Source: Streptomyces pseudovenezuelae (GTDB taxonomy: Bacteria > Actinomycetota > Actinomycetes > Streptomycetales > Streptomycetaceae). From it: a stretch of 64,000 bases of DNA. A program made the position numbers and the translations under genes. Under the pieces are notes generated by a model. It was given only the letters and a program-made list of their open reading frames with translations, searched no databases and was not told where the DNA came from. The first letter of the stretch is position 1. Every line of letters begins with the position of its first letter. Below are positions 43,086 to 51,586 of the stretch, piece after piece. The stretch spans positions 400,212-464,211 of the forward strand of contig NZ_KQ948145.1 in NCBI RefSeq assembly GCF_001513955.1, in the 5' to 3' direction.

Positions 43086-43511
43086 ATGTACGAACCGATC
43101 CGCACCAAGTCGGTCCACTCCACGATGGCCGACACCCCCTCCGACTTCCCTCACCGCTCCCGCGAGGAAGAGCTGGACATCCAGCTCGCGGGCCATCTCG
43201 CCGCCCTGCTCGCCGTCACGGACGAGCTGCGCGCCCTGGCCCCGTCCGCCGACCTGGACACCGCGGCCGGGCGGCTCGCCGAGCAGGTGGCCCGGCTGCG
43301 GGGCGGCGGCGCACCGGCCCGTGCCTCGCTGACCTCGGTCGCCCCGGACCCACGCGTCGACGACCTTCACCGGCGCGCCCACGCGGTGGCCGGGCGCGCG
43401 CTGCTCGTGGCGGCGTCGCGGGCGGACACGGCGGCGGCGATCCTGGCGGCGGAGCGGATGGACGCGCACAGCGCGGCTCTGGCCGACCCCCGCGAACTCG
43501 CCGCTCACTGA
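43086..43511 (+). CDS. Small conserved actinobacterial protein
   Basis: 141 residues, ATG 43086 with AGGAGG 7 bases upstream. Helical, Ala/Leu/Asp/Arg-rich; LDIQLAGHLAALLAVTDELRAL and AHAVAGRALLVAASRADTAAAIL suggest a helical bundle. No signal or membrane segment. Family unknown to me; regulated by a dyad at the promoter. Confidence 0.72.
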   Translation: MYEPIRTKSVHSTMADTPSDFPHRSREEELDIQLAGHLAALLAVTDELRALAPSADLDTAAGRLAEQVARLRGGGAPARASLTSVAPDPRVDDLHRRAHAVAGRALLVAASRADTAAAILAAERMDAHSAALADPRELAAH

Positions 43512-44027
43512 GCCGTACGGCTCCCTCATTCGGCCCCGGTCCGCGCGCCTACTGCGACGTGCGGACCGGGTGCCATGCACTGCGTTGGCTTGAGCGGGGT
43601 GCCTGGTCGCCGTAGGGGTGCGGGGTGTTGTGCGGGTGCGGGTGCGTGGTGGCTTGTCGCGCAGTTCCCCGCGCCCCTGGAGGGGCGTCCCCGTGCGGGT
43701 GGGTTGGTTCGGTGGGTGCGTCGTGGCTTGCGCAGTTCCCCGCGCCCCTGGGAGGGCGTCCCCGTGCGGGTGGGTTGATCCGCCACCGGCCTTGTGTCGT
43801 TGTGCGGGTGCGGTTGCGTGGTGGATTGTCGCGCAGTTCCCCGCGCCTCTGGAGGGGCGTCCCCGTGCGGGTGGGTCAGTTCGGCGGGTGCGTCGTGGCT
43901 TGGTGCGCAGTTCCCCGCGCCCCTGGAGGGGCGTTCCTGGCCGGGCGTGTTGAGCCGGGACCGGGACTACACCTGCCGTTCATCCTGTTCACCGGGGAAT
44001 GTTGGGTTCCGCGAGCACTCTCCTCGT
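43512..44027. other. Long intergenic region made mostly of repeats
   Basis: 516 bases with no gene. The centre (43621-43940) is two tandem copies of a ~170-base dimer containing four palindromic repeat cores. The last ~80 bases must contain the promoter of the substrate-binding/TelA operon. Confidence 0.7.
43621..43940 (+). repeat. Cluster of four palindromic intergenic repeats
   Basis: Core copies start at 43659, 43730, 43831 and 43905. Each reads GCGCAGTTCCCCGCGCCCCT, with one mismatch in the third. Each is followed by a self-complementary CGCCCC TGGA GGGGCG stem and a GCGTCCCCGTGCGGGTGGGT tail in the first three copies. Spacing alternates, so the array is a duplicated dimer. Such elements occur many times in Streptomyces genomes, and another core copy lies inside the kinase gene at 36048. 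Confidence 0.88.
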
Positions 44028-45092
44028 GTGAGACGAATCGTAGGGATCGTCCTCGCGGTTCTGCTGGTCGGCGGCGTGGTGGCAGCCGTCGTGGCGGGCC
44101 GGGAAGCGGACGACAAGGGCACGGCAACGAAGACCGTGCTGGGAGTGATCGGATCGGAGAAGGCCGAGTTCTTCGAAGATCCCGACGTGGTGAAGGCCCT
44201 CGCCGCCAAGGGCTACACCGTGAAGGCCGAGACCTCCGGGTCCTGGGCCATGGAGGGCCTGGACCTCGACGGGTACGACTTCGCCTTCCCGTCCAGCCAG
44301 GCCCCGGCCACCGAACTCGCCGCGAAGCACGGGGTGCGGGGAACCCTCCCGCGCCCCTTCTACTCGCCCCTGGTCGTCGTGGCCCAAAAGAACGCCGCCG
44401 AGGTCCTCGCGCGGAACGGCCTGGCCACGCTGGACGCCGAACACCGCGGCACCCTCAGGATGGCCGCCTATGTCGACGCGGCCCGCGCGGACCGCACCTG
44501 GCAGCAGCTCAAGGGCGCGGGGAAGTACGGGGAGCTGACCGGCACCCTGTACCTCTCCAGCACCGATCCGGAGACCTCGAACTCCGGCGCCCTGTACCTC
44601 GCCGCCGCCTCCTACGTGGCCAACGGCGGCAAGGTGGTCGCCGGCGCCGCCGACATCGCGAGGACGGCTCCGCTGCTGCACAAGCTCGTCAGCGTGCAGG
44701 GCGCCCAGCAGTCCAGCACGGACGCGGCCTTCCGGGACTTCGTCAGCGGCGCCGGCAATCCGCTCGTCCTGGTCTACGAGTCCCAGGTCGCCGCGCTCCT
44801 GGAGGCCGGGCAGCGCCCCGACGACCTGGTCGTCCTCTACCCGGACACCACGGTCGACAGCGACCACACGGTCGTACCGCTGACCGAGAACGGCCAGGTT
44901 CTGGCCGGACTCCTCGCCACCGACCCGCGGTTGCGTGAGCTGGAGGTCCGGCACGGTTTCCGGCCGCAGGGCCGGACCACCGAGTTCGCCTCGGCCACCA
45001 CCTATCTCAAGCAGGAACTGACCGGCGTCCGCCAGGCGCCCGTGCCCACCTCCGCGGTGCTGCACGAGCTGGCGCGACGGGCGCGCGGATAA
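44028..45092 (+). CDS. Membrane-anchored substrate-binding-like protein of the TelA operon
   Basis: 354 residues from GTG 44028. N-terminal membrane helix (RRIVGIVLAVLLVGGVVAAVVAG) with no lipobox Cys, so it is a signal anchor. The rest follows the periplasmic-binding-protein-like pattern (LGVIGSEKAEFF; YDFAFPSSQAP; FYSPLVVVAQKN; ETSNSGALYLAAASYVANGGK; LVYESQVAALLEAG). It resembles the extracellular solute-binding half of the lipoprotein two genes on. Ligand unknown. First gene of a four-gene unit. Confidence 0.8.
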   Translation: MRRIVGIVLAVLLVGGVVAAVVAGREADDKGTATKTVLGVIGSEKAEFFEDPDVVKALAAKGYTVKAETSGSWAMEGLDLDGYDFAFPSSQAPATELAAKHGVRGTLPRPFYSPLVVVAQKNAAEVLARNGLATLDAEHRGTLRMAAYVDAARADRTWQQLKGAGKYGELTGTLYLSSTDPETSNSGALYLAAASYVANGGKVVAGAADIARTAPLLHKLVSVQGAQQSSTDAAFRDFVSGAGNPLVLVYESQVAALLEAGQRPDDLVVLYPDTTVDSDHTVVPLTENGQVLAGLLATDPRLRELEVRHGFRPQGRTTEFASATTYLKQELTGVRQAPVPTSAVLHELARRARG

Positions 45093-45107
45093 CGGGGGAC
45101 AGCACCG

Positions 45108-46283
45108 ATGACATCCATGAACGACAACGACACCTTCACGCTCACTCCGCCCGAGCCCGTGGCCGCCGTGCCACGCGAGAAGGCCGGCGGGCTCGTCCCC
45201 GTGGACGACTCCGTACGGACCGACATGGCCAGGAAGGCCGCCGCGTACGTCGAGGGACTGGCGACGCTCGACGCCCGCTCGCCCGAGTTCGCCGGCAAGG
45301 TCGGCGAGATCACCGGGCTCGGCGCCGGCGAGCTGCGGGGCGCCGCCGTGCAGTCCAACCGGATGCTGGAGCGGACCGTGCGCAGCCTGCCCGGCAAGGG
45401 CGGGGACGCCCAGTCCCAGGTGGCCGGCTCCCTCGTCGAACTGCGGCGGGTGGTCGAGGACCTGGACCCGAGGGACCTGCCCGCCGCCAAGGGCCGCAAG
45501 TTCCTCTCCCGGCTCCCCGGCGGCAACAGGCTGCGCGATCACGTCGCCAAGTACGCCTCCGCGCAGGGGACGTTGAACAGGATCGTCGGCTCGCTGCGCG
45601 GCGGCCAGGACGAACTGCGCCGGGACAACGCCGCGTTGCAGACCGAGCGGGTCCGCCTGTGGGAGACCATGGGCAAGCTCCAGGAGTACGTGGTGCTCAC
45701 CGAGGCCCTGGACACGGCCGTCGAGCAGCACATCACCGCCGTGGCAGATCCCGAGGCGGCCGACTCGCTCCGCGCCGACGTGCTCTTCCCCGTCCGGCAG
45801 AAGCACCAGGACCTGCTCACCCAGCTCGCCGTCTGCGCGCAGGGCTACCTCGCCATGGACGTCGTACGGCGCAACAACGAGGAGCTGATCAAGGGCGTCG
45901 ACCGAGCCGCCACGACCACCGTGTCGGCCCTGCGGATCTCCGTGATGCTGGCCTCCGCGCTCGACAACCAGAAGAAGGTCATCGAGCAGGTCAACGCCCT
46001 GCGCGGGACCACCGAGGACCTGATCCGCGGCAACGCCGAGATGCTGGCCACCCAGAGCGGGGAGATCCAGCGCATCGCGGCCGACCCGGCGGTCGGCGCC
46101 GAGACCCTGCGGTCCGCCTTCCAGCAGATCTACCGGACCCTCGACGCGATCGACACGTACAAGGTCCAGGCGACCGAGGTGATGGCGGCCACCGTGGAGT
46201 CGCTGACCTCGGAACTCCAGCACGCCGGCACGTACTTGGAGCGCAGCCGTTCGCAGGGCGCCCTGGAAGGGGGCCTGGGATGA
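45108..46283 (+). CDS. TelA family toxic anion resistance protein
   Basis: 391 residues, 15 bases after the preceding gene. Helical TelA/KlaA pattern: NRMLERTVRSL, LRDHVAKYASAQGTLNRIVGSLRGGQDELRRDNAAL, the LWETMGKLQEYV segment, FPVRQKHQDLLTQLAVCAQGYLAMDVVRRNNEELI and a C-terminal coiled part. TelA proteins were found through tellurite resistance but belong to wider membrane-stress modules with VWA proteins, as here. Its stop overlaps the start of the next gene (ATGA). Confidence 0.9.
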   Translation: MTSMNDNDTFTLTPPEPVAAVPREKAGGLVPVDDSVRTDMARKAAAYVEGLATLDARSPEFAGKVGEITGLGAGELRGAAVQSNRMLERTVRSLPGKGGDAQSQVAGSLVELRRVVEDLDPRDLPAAKGRKFLSRLPGGNRLRDHVAKYASAQGTLNRIVGSLRGGQDELRRDNAALQTERVRLWETMGKLQEYVVLTEALDTAVEQHITAVADPEAADSLRADVLFPVRQKHQDLLTQLAVCAQGYLAMDVVRRNNEELIKGVDRAATTTVSALRISVMLASALDNQKKVIEQVNALRGTTEDLIRGNAEMLATQSGEIQRIAADPAVGAETLRSAFQQIYRTLDAIDTYKVQATEVMAATVESLTSELQHAGTYLERSRSQGALEGGLG

Positions 46284-47836
46284 GACGACGCGCAGTGGCC
46301 GGCTGCCTCGTGGCGCTCGGTCTGCTCACCGCCTGCACCACCCAGGACGACGGGATCAGCGGTCTCTCGACGCTCGGCGTGCCCGGGCCCGCCGAGCCGG
46401 GCACCCTCCGGGTCCTCTCCTCCAGCGAGCTCGGCGACATGGCCCCGGTCCTCGCCCAGGTCGAGAAGGACACCGGCGTCAAGGTGAAGCTGAACCCCAT
46501 CGGCACGCTGGACGCCGTGCGGATGCTGGCCGAGGGGAAGACCGACGGCCGGTACGACGCCCTGTGGCTGTCCTCGAACGACTACCTCCGGCTGCGCCCC
46601 GACGCGGCGCGCAAGGTGGTCTCCGAGACGCCCGTCATGTCGAGCCCGGTCGCGATCGGGGTGCGGTCCGCGACGGTGAGGGCGCTCGGCTGGAAGCCCG
46701 CCGACGTCACCTGGTCCCAGGTCGAACAGGCCGTCCAGGACGGGAAACTGACGTACGGCATGACCGATCCGGCCCGCTCCAACTCCGGCTTCTCCACCCT
46801 GGTCTCGGTGGCCTCCGCCCTCTCCGGCGCCCAGTCGGCGCTCACCGACGCGGACGTCACGAAGGCCACGCCCCGGCTGAAGAAGTTCTTCAAGGGCCAG
46901 AAGCTGACCTCGGGTTCCTCGGGCTGGCTGGCCGCGGCCTACGACCGGCGCGGCGACGTCGACGCCCTGCTCAACTACGAGTCCGTCCTCATGGGCATCC
47001 CGGGCCTGACCGTGATCCGCCCGCACGACGGCGTGATCACCGCCGACTACCCGCTCACCTCGCTCAGGTCCACCAGCGCCCGGACCCGCGAGGACGTGCG
47101 CCGCGTGACGGAGGACCTGCGCACCGCGAAGATCCAGCGGGAGATCACCGCACGCACCCACCGCCGCCCGGTGGTCGCCTCGGTACCTCCGGCAAGCGGC
47201 CTGGACACCACCCGCCGTCGTGAACTGCCCTTCCCGGGCACCCGTTCCGTCGCCGACGGCCTGCTCGACTCCTACGAGAACGAGCTGCGCCGCCCGTCGC
47301 GGACCGTGTACGTCCTGGACACCTCGGGCTCGATGGAGGGCGACCGCCTGGCCCGCCTCAAGACGGCCCTCACCGGCCTCACCGGCGACTTCCGCGAACG
47401 CGAGGAGGTCACGCTGATGCCGTTCGGCTCGCAGGTCAAGAGCGTGCGGACCCATGTGGTCGAGCCGGCGGACCCGCGGACCGGCCTGACCGCCATCCGC
47501 GCGGACACCGCGGCGCTCTCCGCCGACGGCGACACCGCGATCTACACCTCGCTGGAGAAGGCGTACGGCCATCTCGGCACCGGCCGCGACGCGTTCACCT
47601 CGATCGTGCTGATGACGGACGGCGAGAACACGGCCGGGGCCGGGGCGCGGGACTTCGAGGCCTTCTACGCCCGGCTCGGCCGGGAGGCCCGGGACACCCC
47701 CGTCTTCCCCATCCTCTTCGGCGACTCCGACCGCTCCGAGCTGGCGCACATCGCCGACCTGACCGGCGGCCGCCTCTTCGACGCCCGCCAGGGCTCGCTG
47801 GACGGCGCCTTCGAGGAGATCCGTGGCTATCAGTAG
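46280..47836 (+). CDS. Lipoprotein fusing substrate-binding and VWA domains
   Basis: 518 residues. Lipobox LLTAC with Cys19, so membrane-anchored outside the cell. Residues 40-290 are a periplasmic-binding-protein type II domain (TLRVLSSSELGDMAPVL, MTDPARSNSGFSTLVS); residues 340-515 are a von Willebrand A domain with a full metal site DTSGSM at 347-352 and LMTDGEN later. ATGA overlap with telA shows tight coupling. The fusion suggests ligand-dependent adhesion or assembly of a complex with TelA. Confidence 0.9.
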   Translation: MRRRAVAGCLVALGLLTACTTQDDGISGLSTLGVPGPAEPGTLRVLSSSELGDMAPVLAQVEKDTGVKVKLNPIGTLDAVRMLAEGKTDGRYDALWLSSNDYLRLRPDAARKVVSETPVMSSPVAIGVRSATVRALGWKPADVTWSQVEQAVQDGKLTYGMTDPARSNSGFSTLVSVASALSGAQSALTDADVTKATPRLKKFFKGQKLTSGSSGWLAAAYDRRGDVDALLNYESVLMGIPGLTVIRPHDGVITADYPLTSLRSTSARTREDVRRVTEDLRTAKIQREITARTHRRPVVASVPPASGLDTTRRRELPFPGTRSVADGLLDSYENELRRPSRTVYVLDTSGSMEGDRLARLKTALTGLTGDFREREEVTLMPFGSQVKSVRTHVVEPADPRTGLTAIRADTAALSADGDTAIYTSLEKAYGHLGTGRDAFTSIVLMTDGENTAGAGARDFEAFYARLGREARDTPVFPILFGDSDRSELAHIADLTGGRLFDARQGSLDGAFEEIRGYQ

Positions 47837-48419
47837 GTACCTGGAGTCCCGCAAGAACATCGCGGGCAGCGCGTGCGGGCTGGCGGGCCTGGTGCTGACC
47901 TTCACGGGGGTGGCGGGCCCGTACTGGCCCGTGGTCGTGGCCGGGCTCTACGGCGCGGGTGCGCTGGTCGCCCCGCCGGAGCGCCCCGCGCCGCCGGACC
48001 TCCCGGACCCGTCGGCGCAACTGGACGAGGTGCGGGCGGACTTCGAGGAGGTGCGCGCCTACCTGGCGGACATCGACCTGTCGGTCACGGCGGCGGCCCG
48101 GCTGCGTGAGCTGAAGGAACTCCTGTCCGCGCTGCTGGACCGCGACTGGTCGACGCAGCTTCTGGCGCACGACCCGGAGAGCGTCCACGCGTTGTCCCGG
48201 ATCGTGCGCCGGGACCTCCCGGAGGCGGTGGACAGCTTCGCCCGGACCCGCTGGTGGACGAGGATGACGCCGGGCACCCAGTCCCCCGAACTGCATCTGG
48301 AACAGCAGCTGGGCCTGATGAAGAAGGACGCGGAACAACTGGCGGCGGGCCTGCGGGACGCGGAGGCCCGAAGGCAGGAGACCCACACCCGCTACCTGGA
48401 GGAACGGTCGGACCGTTAG
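47823..48419 (+). CDS. Membrane protein closing the TelA operon
   Basis: 198 residues from GTG 47823, preceded by GAGGAG, overlapping the VWA gene by 14 bases. Two short hydrophobic helices near the N-terminus (SACGLAGLVLTFTGVAG; WPVVVAGLYGAGALV), then a charged helical region with likely coiled coil (SAQLDEVRADFEEVRAYL; HLEQQLGLMKKDAEQLAAGL). Layout resembles ter-type associated membrane proteins, but no firm family. Confidence 0.78.
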   Translation: MAISRYLESRKNIAGSACGLAGLVLTFTGVAGPYWPVVVAGLYGAGALVAPPERPAPPDLPDPSAQLDEVRADFEEVRAYLADIDLSVTAAARLRELKELLSALLDRDWSTQLLAHDPESVHALSRIVRRDLPEAVDSFARTRWWTRMTPGTQSPELHLEQQLGLMKKDAEQLAAGLRDAEARRQETHTRYLEERSDR

Positions 48420-48498
48420 GAACGCGGGGAACGGCGAGGGCCCGCCCTCACCGGGCTCCCCGTCGGGGCGGACGGGAAAGGTGAGGACGGGCCCACAG

Positions 48499-48520
48499 CC
48501 GCACACCTCGTTGTGTGCGG
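48499..48520. terminator. Stem-loop between the TelA operon and pckG
   Basis: CCGCACAC (48499-48506) pairs with GTGTGCGG (48513-48520), loop of 6, between convergent genes. No T tract. Confidence 0.5.
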
Positions 48521-48606
48521 CCTCGCCGTACCGAAACCGCGGCCGGCCGTGACGATACTGCTGGTCAGGGCACGATCGGAGCCGGCCGCGGCGTCTTTGG
48601 GGGACG

Positions 48607-50430
48607 TCAGCCCAGGCGCTGCACCAGCGCGCGGTACTCGTCCCACAGCTCCTTCGGGGTGTGGTCGCCGAAGGTGTTGAGGTGCTCGGGGATCAGCGAC
48701 GCCTCGTCCCGCCACACCTCCTTGTCGACCGTGAGCAGGAACTCCAGGTCGGACTCGGCCAGGTCGAGGCCCTTGGTGTCGAGGGCGTCCTTGGCCGGCA
48801 GGATGCCGATCGGCGTCTCGACGCCCTCGGCCTTGCCCTCCAGCCGCTCCACGATCCACTTCAGGACACGGCTGTTCTCGCCGAAGCCGGGCCAGACGAA
48901 CTTGCCCTCGTCGTTCTTGCGGAACCAGTTGACGTAGTAGATCTTCGGCAGCTTCGACTGGTCCTTGTCCTTGGCCACGTCGACCCAGTGCCCCATGTAG
49001 TCGCCCATGTTGTAGCCGCAGAACGGCAGCATGGCGAAGGGGTCGCGGCGCAGCTCGCCGACCTTGCCCTCGGCGGCGGCGGTCTTCTCGGAGGCCACGT
49101 TGGCGCCGAGGAAGACGCCGTGGTTCCAGTCGAAGGACTCCGTCACCAGCGGCACCGCCGAGGCGCGCCGGCCGCCGAAGAGGATCGCCGAGATCGGCAC
49201 GCCCTTGGGGTCCTCCCACTCGGGCGCGATGATCGGGCACTGCGCGGCGGGGGTGGTGAACCGGGCGTTGGGGTGGGCGGCCGGGACGCCTGACTCGGGC
49301 GTCCAGTCGTTGCCCTTCCAGTCGGTGAGGTGGGCCGGGGTCTCCTCCGTCATGCCCTCCCACCAGATGTCGTTGCCGTCGGTGAGGGCGACGTTGGTGA
49401 AGACCGAGTTGCCCCACAGCGTCTTCATGGCGTTGGCGTTGGTGTGCTCACCGGTGCCGGGTGCGACGCCGAAGAAGCCGGCCTCGGGGTTGATCGCGTA
49501 GAGGCGGCCGTCCTCGCCGAACCGCATCCAGGCGATGTCGTCGCCGATGGTCTCCACGGTCCAGCCGGAGATCGTGGGCTCCAGCATGGCGAGGTTGGTC
49601 TTGCCGCAGGCGGACGGGAAGGCGGCGGCGACGTACTTGGACTCGCCCTGCGGCGGGGTGAGTTTGAGGATGAGCATGTGCTCGGCGAGCCAGCCCTCGT
49701 CACGGGCCATCACCGACGCGATGCGCAGGGCGTAGCACTTCTTGCCGAGCAGGGCGTTGCCGCCGTAGCCGGAGCCGTAGGACCAGATCTCGCGGGACTC
49801 CGGGAAGTGCGAGATGTACTTGGTGGAGTTGCACGGCCAGGGAACGTCCTCCTGGCCCTCCTCCAGCGGCGCCCCGAGGGTGTGCACGGCCTTGACGAAG
49901 AAGCCGTCGTCACCGAGTTCGTCGAGGACGGGCTGTCCCATGCGGGTCATGGTGCGCATGGAGACCGCGACGTAGGCGGAGTCGGTGATCTCGACGCCGA
50001 TCGCGGAGAGGTCCGAGCCGAGCGGGCCCATGCAGAAGGGGACGACGTACATCGTCCGGCCCTTCATCGAGCCGCGGAAGACGCCCTTGTCCCCGGCGAA
50101 GATGTCCCGCATCTCCCCCGGTGCCTTCCAGTGGTTGGTCGGCCCGGCGTCCTCCTCCTTCTCCGAGCAGATGAAGGTGCGGTCCTCGACGCGCGCGACA
50201 TCGGTCGGGTCGGAGGCCGCGTAGTAGGAGTTGGGGCGCTTGATGGGGTCGAGCTTCTTGAAGGTGCCCTTCGCGACGAGCTCCTCGCACAGGCGCTCGT
50301 ACTCCGCTTCGGATCCGTCACACCAGACCACGCTGTCCGGCTGGGTCAGTTCGGCGATCTCGTTCACCCACGAGATCAGTTCCTTGTGCTGGGTGGGGAT
50401 GACGGGGGGAGCCGCGATGTCGCGCGCCAC
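48607..50430 (-). CDS. pckG: Phosphoenolpyruvate carboxykinase (GTP)
   Basis: 607 residues from GTG 50430 with AGGAGC upstream. GTP-type PEPCK: the substrate loop NSYYAASDP, the R/K sites [18 protein letters not shown], the kinase-1a P-loop [10 protein letters not shown] at 271-280, [30 protein letters not shown] and [25 protein letters not shown]. It converts oxaloacetate and GTP to PEP, the entry step of gluconeogenesis. Full length (family about 600-610). Confidence 0.97.
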   Translation of the reverse strand: MARDIAAPPVIPTQHKELISWVNEIAELTQPDSVVWCDGSEAEYERLCEELVAKGTFKKLDPIKRPNSYYAASDPTDVARVEDRTFICSEKEEDAGPTNHWKAPGEMRDIFAGDKGVFRGSMKGRTMYVVPFCMGPLGSDLSAIGVEITDSAYVAVSMRTMTRMGQPVLDELGDDGFFVKAVHTLGAPLEEGQEDVPWPCNSTKYISHFPESREIWSYGSGYGGNALLGKKCYALRIASVMARDEGWLAEHMLILKLTPPQGESKYVAAAFPSACGKTNLAMLEPTISGWTVETIGDDIAWMRFGEDGRLYAINPEAGFFGVAPGTGEHTNANAMKTLWGNSVFTNVALTDGNDIWWEGMTEETPAHLTDWKGNDWTPESGVPAAHPNARFTTPAAQCPIIAPEWEDPKGVPISAILFGGRRASAVPLVTESFDWNHGVFLGANVASEKTAAAEGKVGELRRDPFAMLPFCGYNMGDYMGHWVDVAKDKDQSKLPKIYYVNWFRKNDEGKFVWPGFGENSRVLKWIVERLEGKAEGVETPIGILPAKDALDTKGLDLAESDLEFLLTVDKEVWRDEASLIPEHLNTFGDHTPKELWDEYRALVQRLG

Positions 50431-50759
50431 GATTGCTCCTAGATGAGGGATTTTTTGTTTGGAGGCCCCGTGGGGGCTGCGACCCGGATGCTTCTCGTGC
50501 CTTTTCGGTGGTGACCTTGGCGCTCATCCGGTGCCGACCGCACTCATTTGATCATCCGACCGAAGCGCCCATCTGTCCAGAGGGCATCACAGGTGAGCGG
50601 AGTGAGGATCGCCACGCTTTCGATGTACACAGCGCGTTTATTTGCATGCACTTAGCGTTCGGCCAACCGTTTCTTTACTGGTCAACTCCCGTGAGAGGAT
50701 GGCCACTCTCGACGGTCGCGCGGCCGTACTCATGCGTAACTTACGGCGCCGTAGGTACG
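50431..50759. other. Intergenic region between pckG and the hemolysin III gene
   Basis: About 330 bases with divergent promoters. The pckG leader contains an A-rich stretch after a short GCCCC/GGGGC hairpin (50465-50477). At the other end is the palindrome listed separately. No gene. Confidence 0.4.
50739..50756 (+). promoter_or_regulatory. 18-bp palindrome upstream of the hemolysin III gene
   Basis: ACTTACGGCGCCGTAGGT is palindromic except for one pair and ends 3 bases before ATG 50760. It overlaps a -10-like TAGGTA, so it is either an operator or a promoter with dyad symmetry. Confidence 0.5.
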
Positions 50760-51485
50760 ATGCCGGGCATGACGCCGCCCGCCCCCGACGCCGACGCACC
50801 GCCGTCCCTGCCCCACCAGATCAAGCAGCACGCCCACGACCTGGCGGAGCCCATCAAGCCGAAACTGCGCGGCTGGCTCCACCTCGGCACGTTCCCGGCC
50901 GCACTGATCGCAGGGCTGGTGCTCACCGCCCTCGCCGACTCCACCAGAGGCCGGATCGCCTGTGGGATCTTCGCCCTGACCGCCTGTCTGCTCTTCGGCG
51001 TCAGCGCGCTGTACCACCGGGGCACCTGGAGTCCCCGCATGGACGGCGTCCTCAGACGCCTGGATCACGCCAACATCTTCCTGATCATCGCGGGCACCTA
51101 CACCCCGCTGACCATGCTGCTCCTGCCCGGCAGCAAGGGGCGTTGGCTGCTGTGGGGCATCTGGGGCGCCGCGGTGGCCGGCATCCTCTTCCGGGTCTTC
51201 TGGGTCGGCGCCCCGCGCTGGCTCTACACCCCCTGCTACATCGCGATGGGCTGGGCCGCGGTCTTCTTCCTGCCCGACTTCATGCGCGCCGGCGGGATCA
51301 CGGTCCTGGTCCTGGTCGTCATCGGCGGCCTGCTCTACAGCGCGGGCGGCGTGATCTACGGCATCAAGCGGCCGAACCCGTCACCGCGCTGGTTCGGCTT
51401 CCACGAGGTGTTCCACTCCCTCACCGTGGCCGCGTTCGTCGTCCACTACGTCGGCATCTCGCTGGTGGCGTACCAGCACACGTAG
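50760..51485 (+). CDS. Hemolysin III family membrane protein
   Basis: 241 residues from ATG 50760 (ATG 50769 is also possible). Seven membrane helices of the HlyIII/PAQR superfamily. Conserved residues include SALYHRGTWS, LDHANIFLIIAGTYTPLTMLL and GFHEVFHSLTVAAFVVHY, giving the His/Asp zinc-site pattern. The physiological role of bacterial members is uncertain; pore activity is known only for the founding member. Ends at a strong terminator. Confidence 0.9.
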   Translation: MPGMTPPAPDADAPPSLPHQIKQHAHDLAEPIKPKLRGWLHLGTFPAALIAGLVLTALADSTRGRIACGIFALTACLLFGVSALYHRGTWSPRMDGVLRRLDHANIFLIIAGTYTPLTMLLLPGSKGRWLLWGIWGAAVAGILFRVFWVGAPRWLYTPCYIAMGWAAVFFLPDFMRAGGITVLVLVVIGGLLYSAGGVIYGIKRPNPSPRWFGFHEVFHSLTVAAFVVHYVGISLVAYQHT

Positions 51486-51502
51486 ACCGCCCACCTCGTC
51501 CG

Positions 51503-51534
51503 AGGGCCACGGCTGCCGAGCCGTGGCCCTTTTT
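51503..51534 (+). terminator. Rho-independent terminator of the hemolysin III gene
   Basis: Perfect 12-bp stem AGGGCCACGGCT (51503-51514) and AGCCGTGGCCCT (51519-51530) with a 4-base loop, followed by T residues to 51534. Confidence 0.85.
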
Positions 51535-51549
51535 GCATGCCCGATTTGA

Positions 51550-51580
51550 TTGACAGCAAGTAGCTTTTGAGAGCTACTCT
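51550..51580 (+). promoter_or_regulatory. Promoter and TetR-type operator of the MFS gene
   Basis: -35 TTGACA (51550-51555), -10 TACTCT (51575-51580), spacer of 19. The inverted repeat AGTAGCT (51559-51565) and AGCTACT (51572-51578) fills the spacer and overlaps the -10. Start ATG 51587 is 6 bases after the -10, so the mRNA is probably leaderless. The TetR protein encoded just after the transporter is the likely binder. Confidence 0.7.
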
Positions 51581-51586
51581 CATTTT

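Noticed and set aside
43575..43953. Several short plus-strand frames in the repeat array
   Set aside because: They all translate the repeat (AQFPAPLEGRPRAGG) and have no ribosome sites; repeat DNA, not genes.
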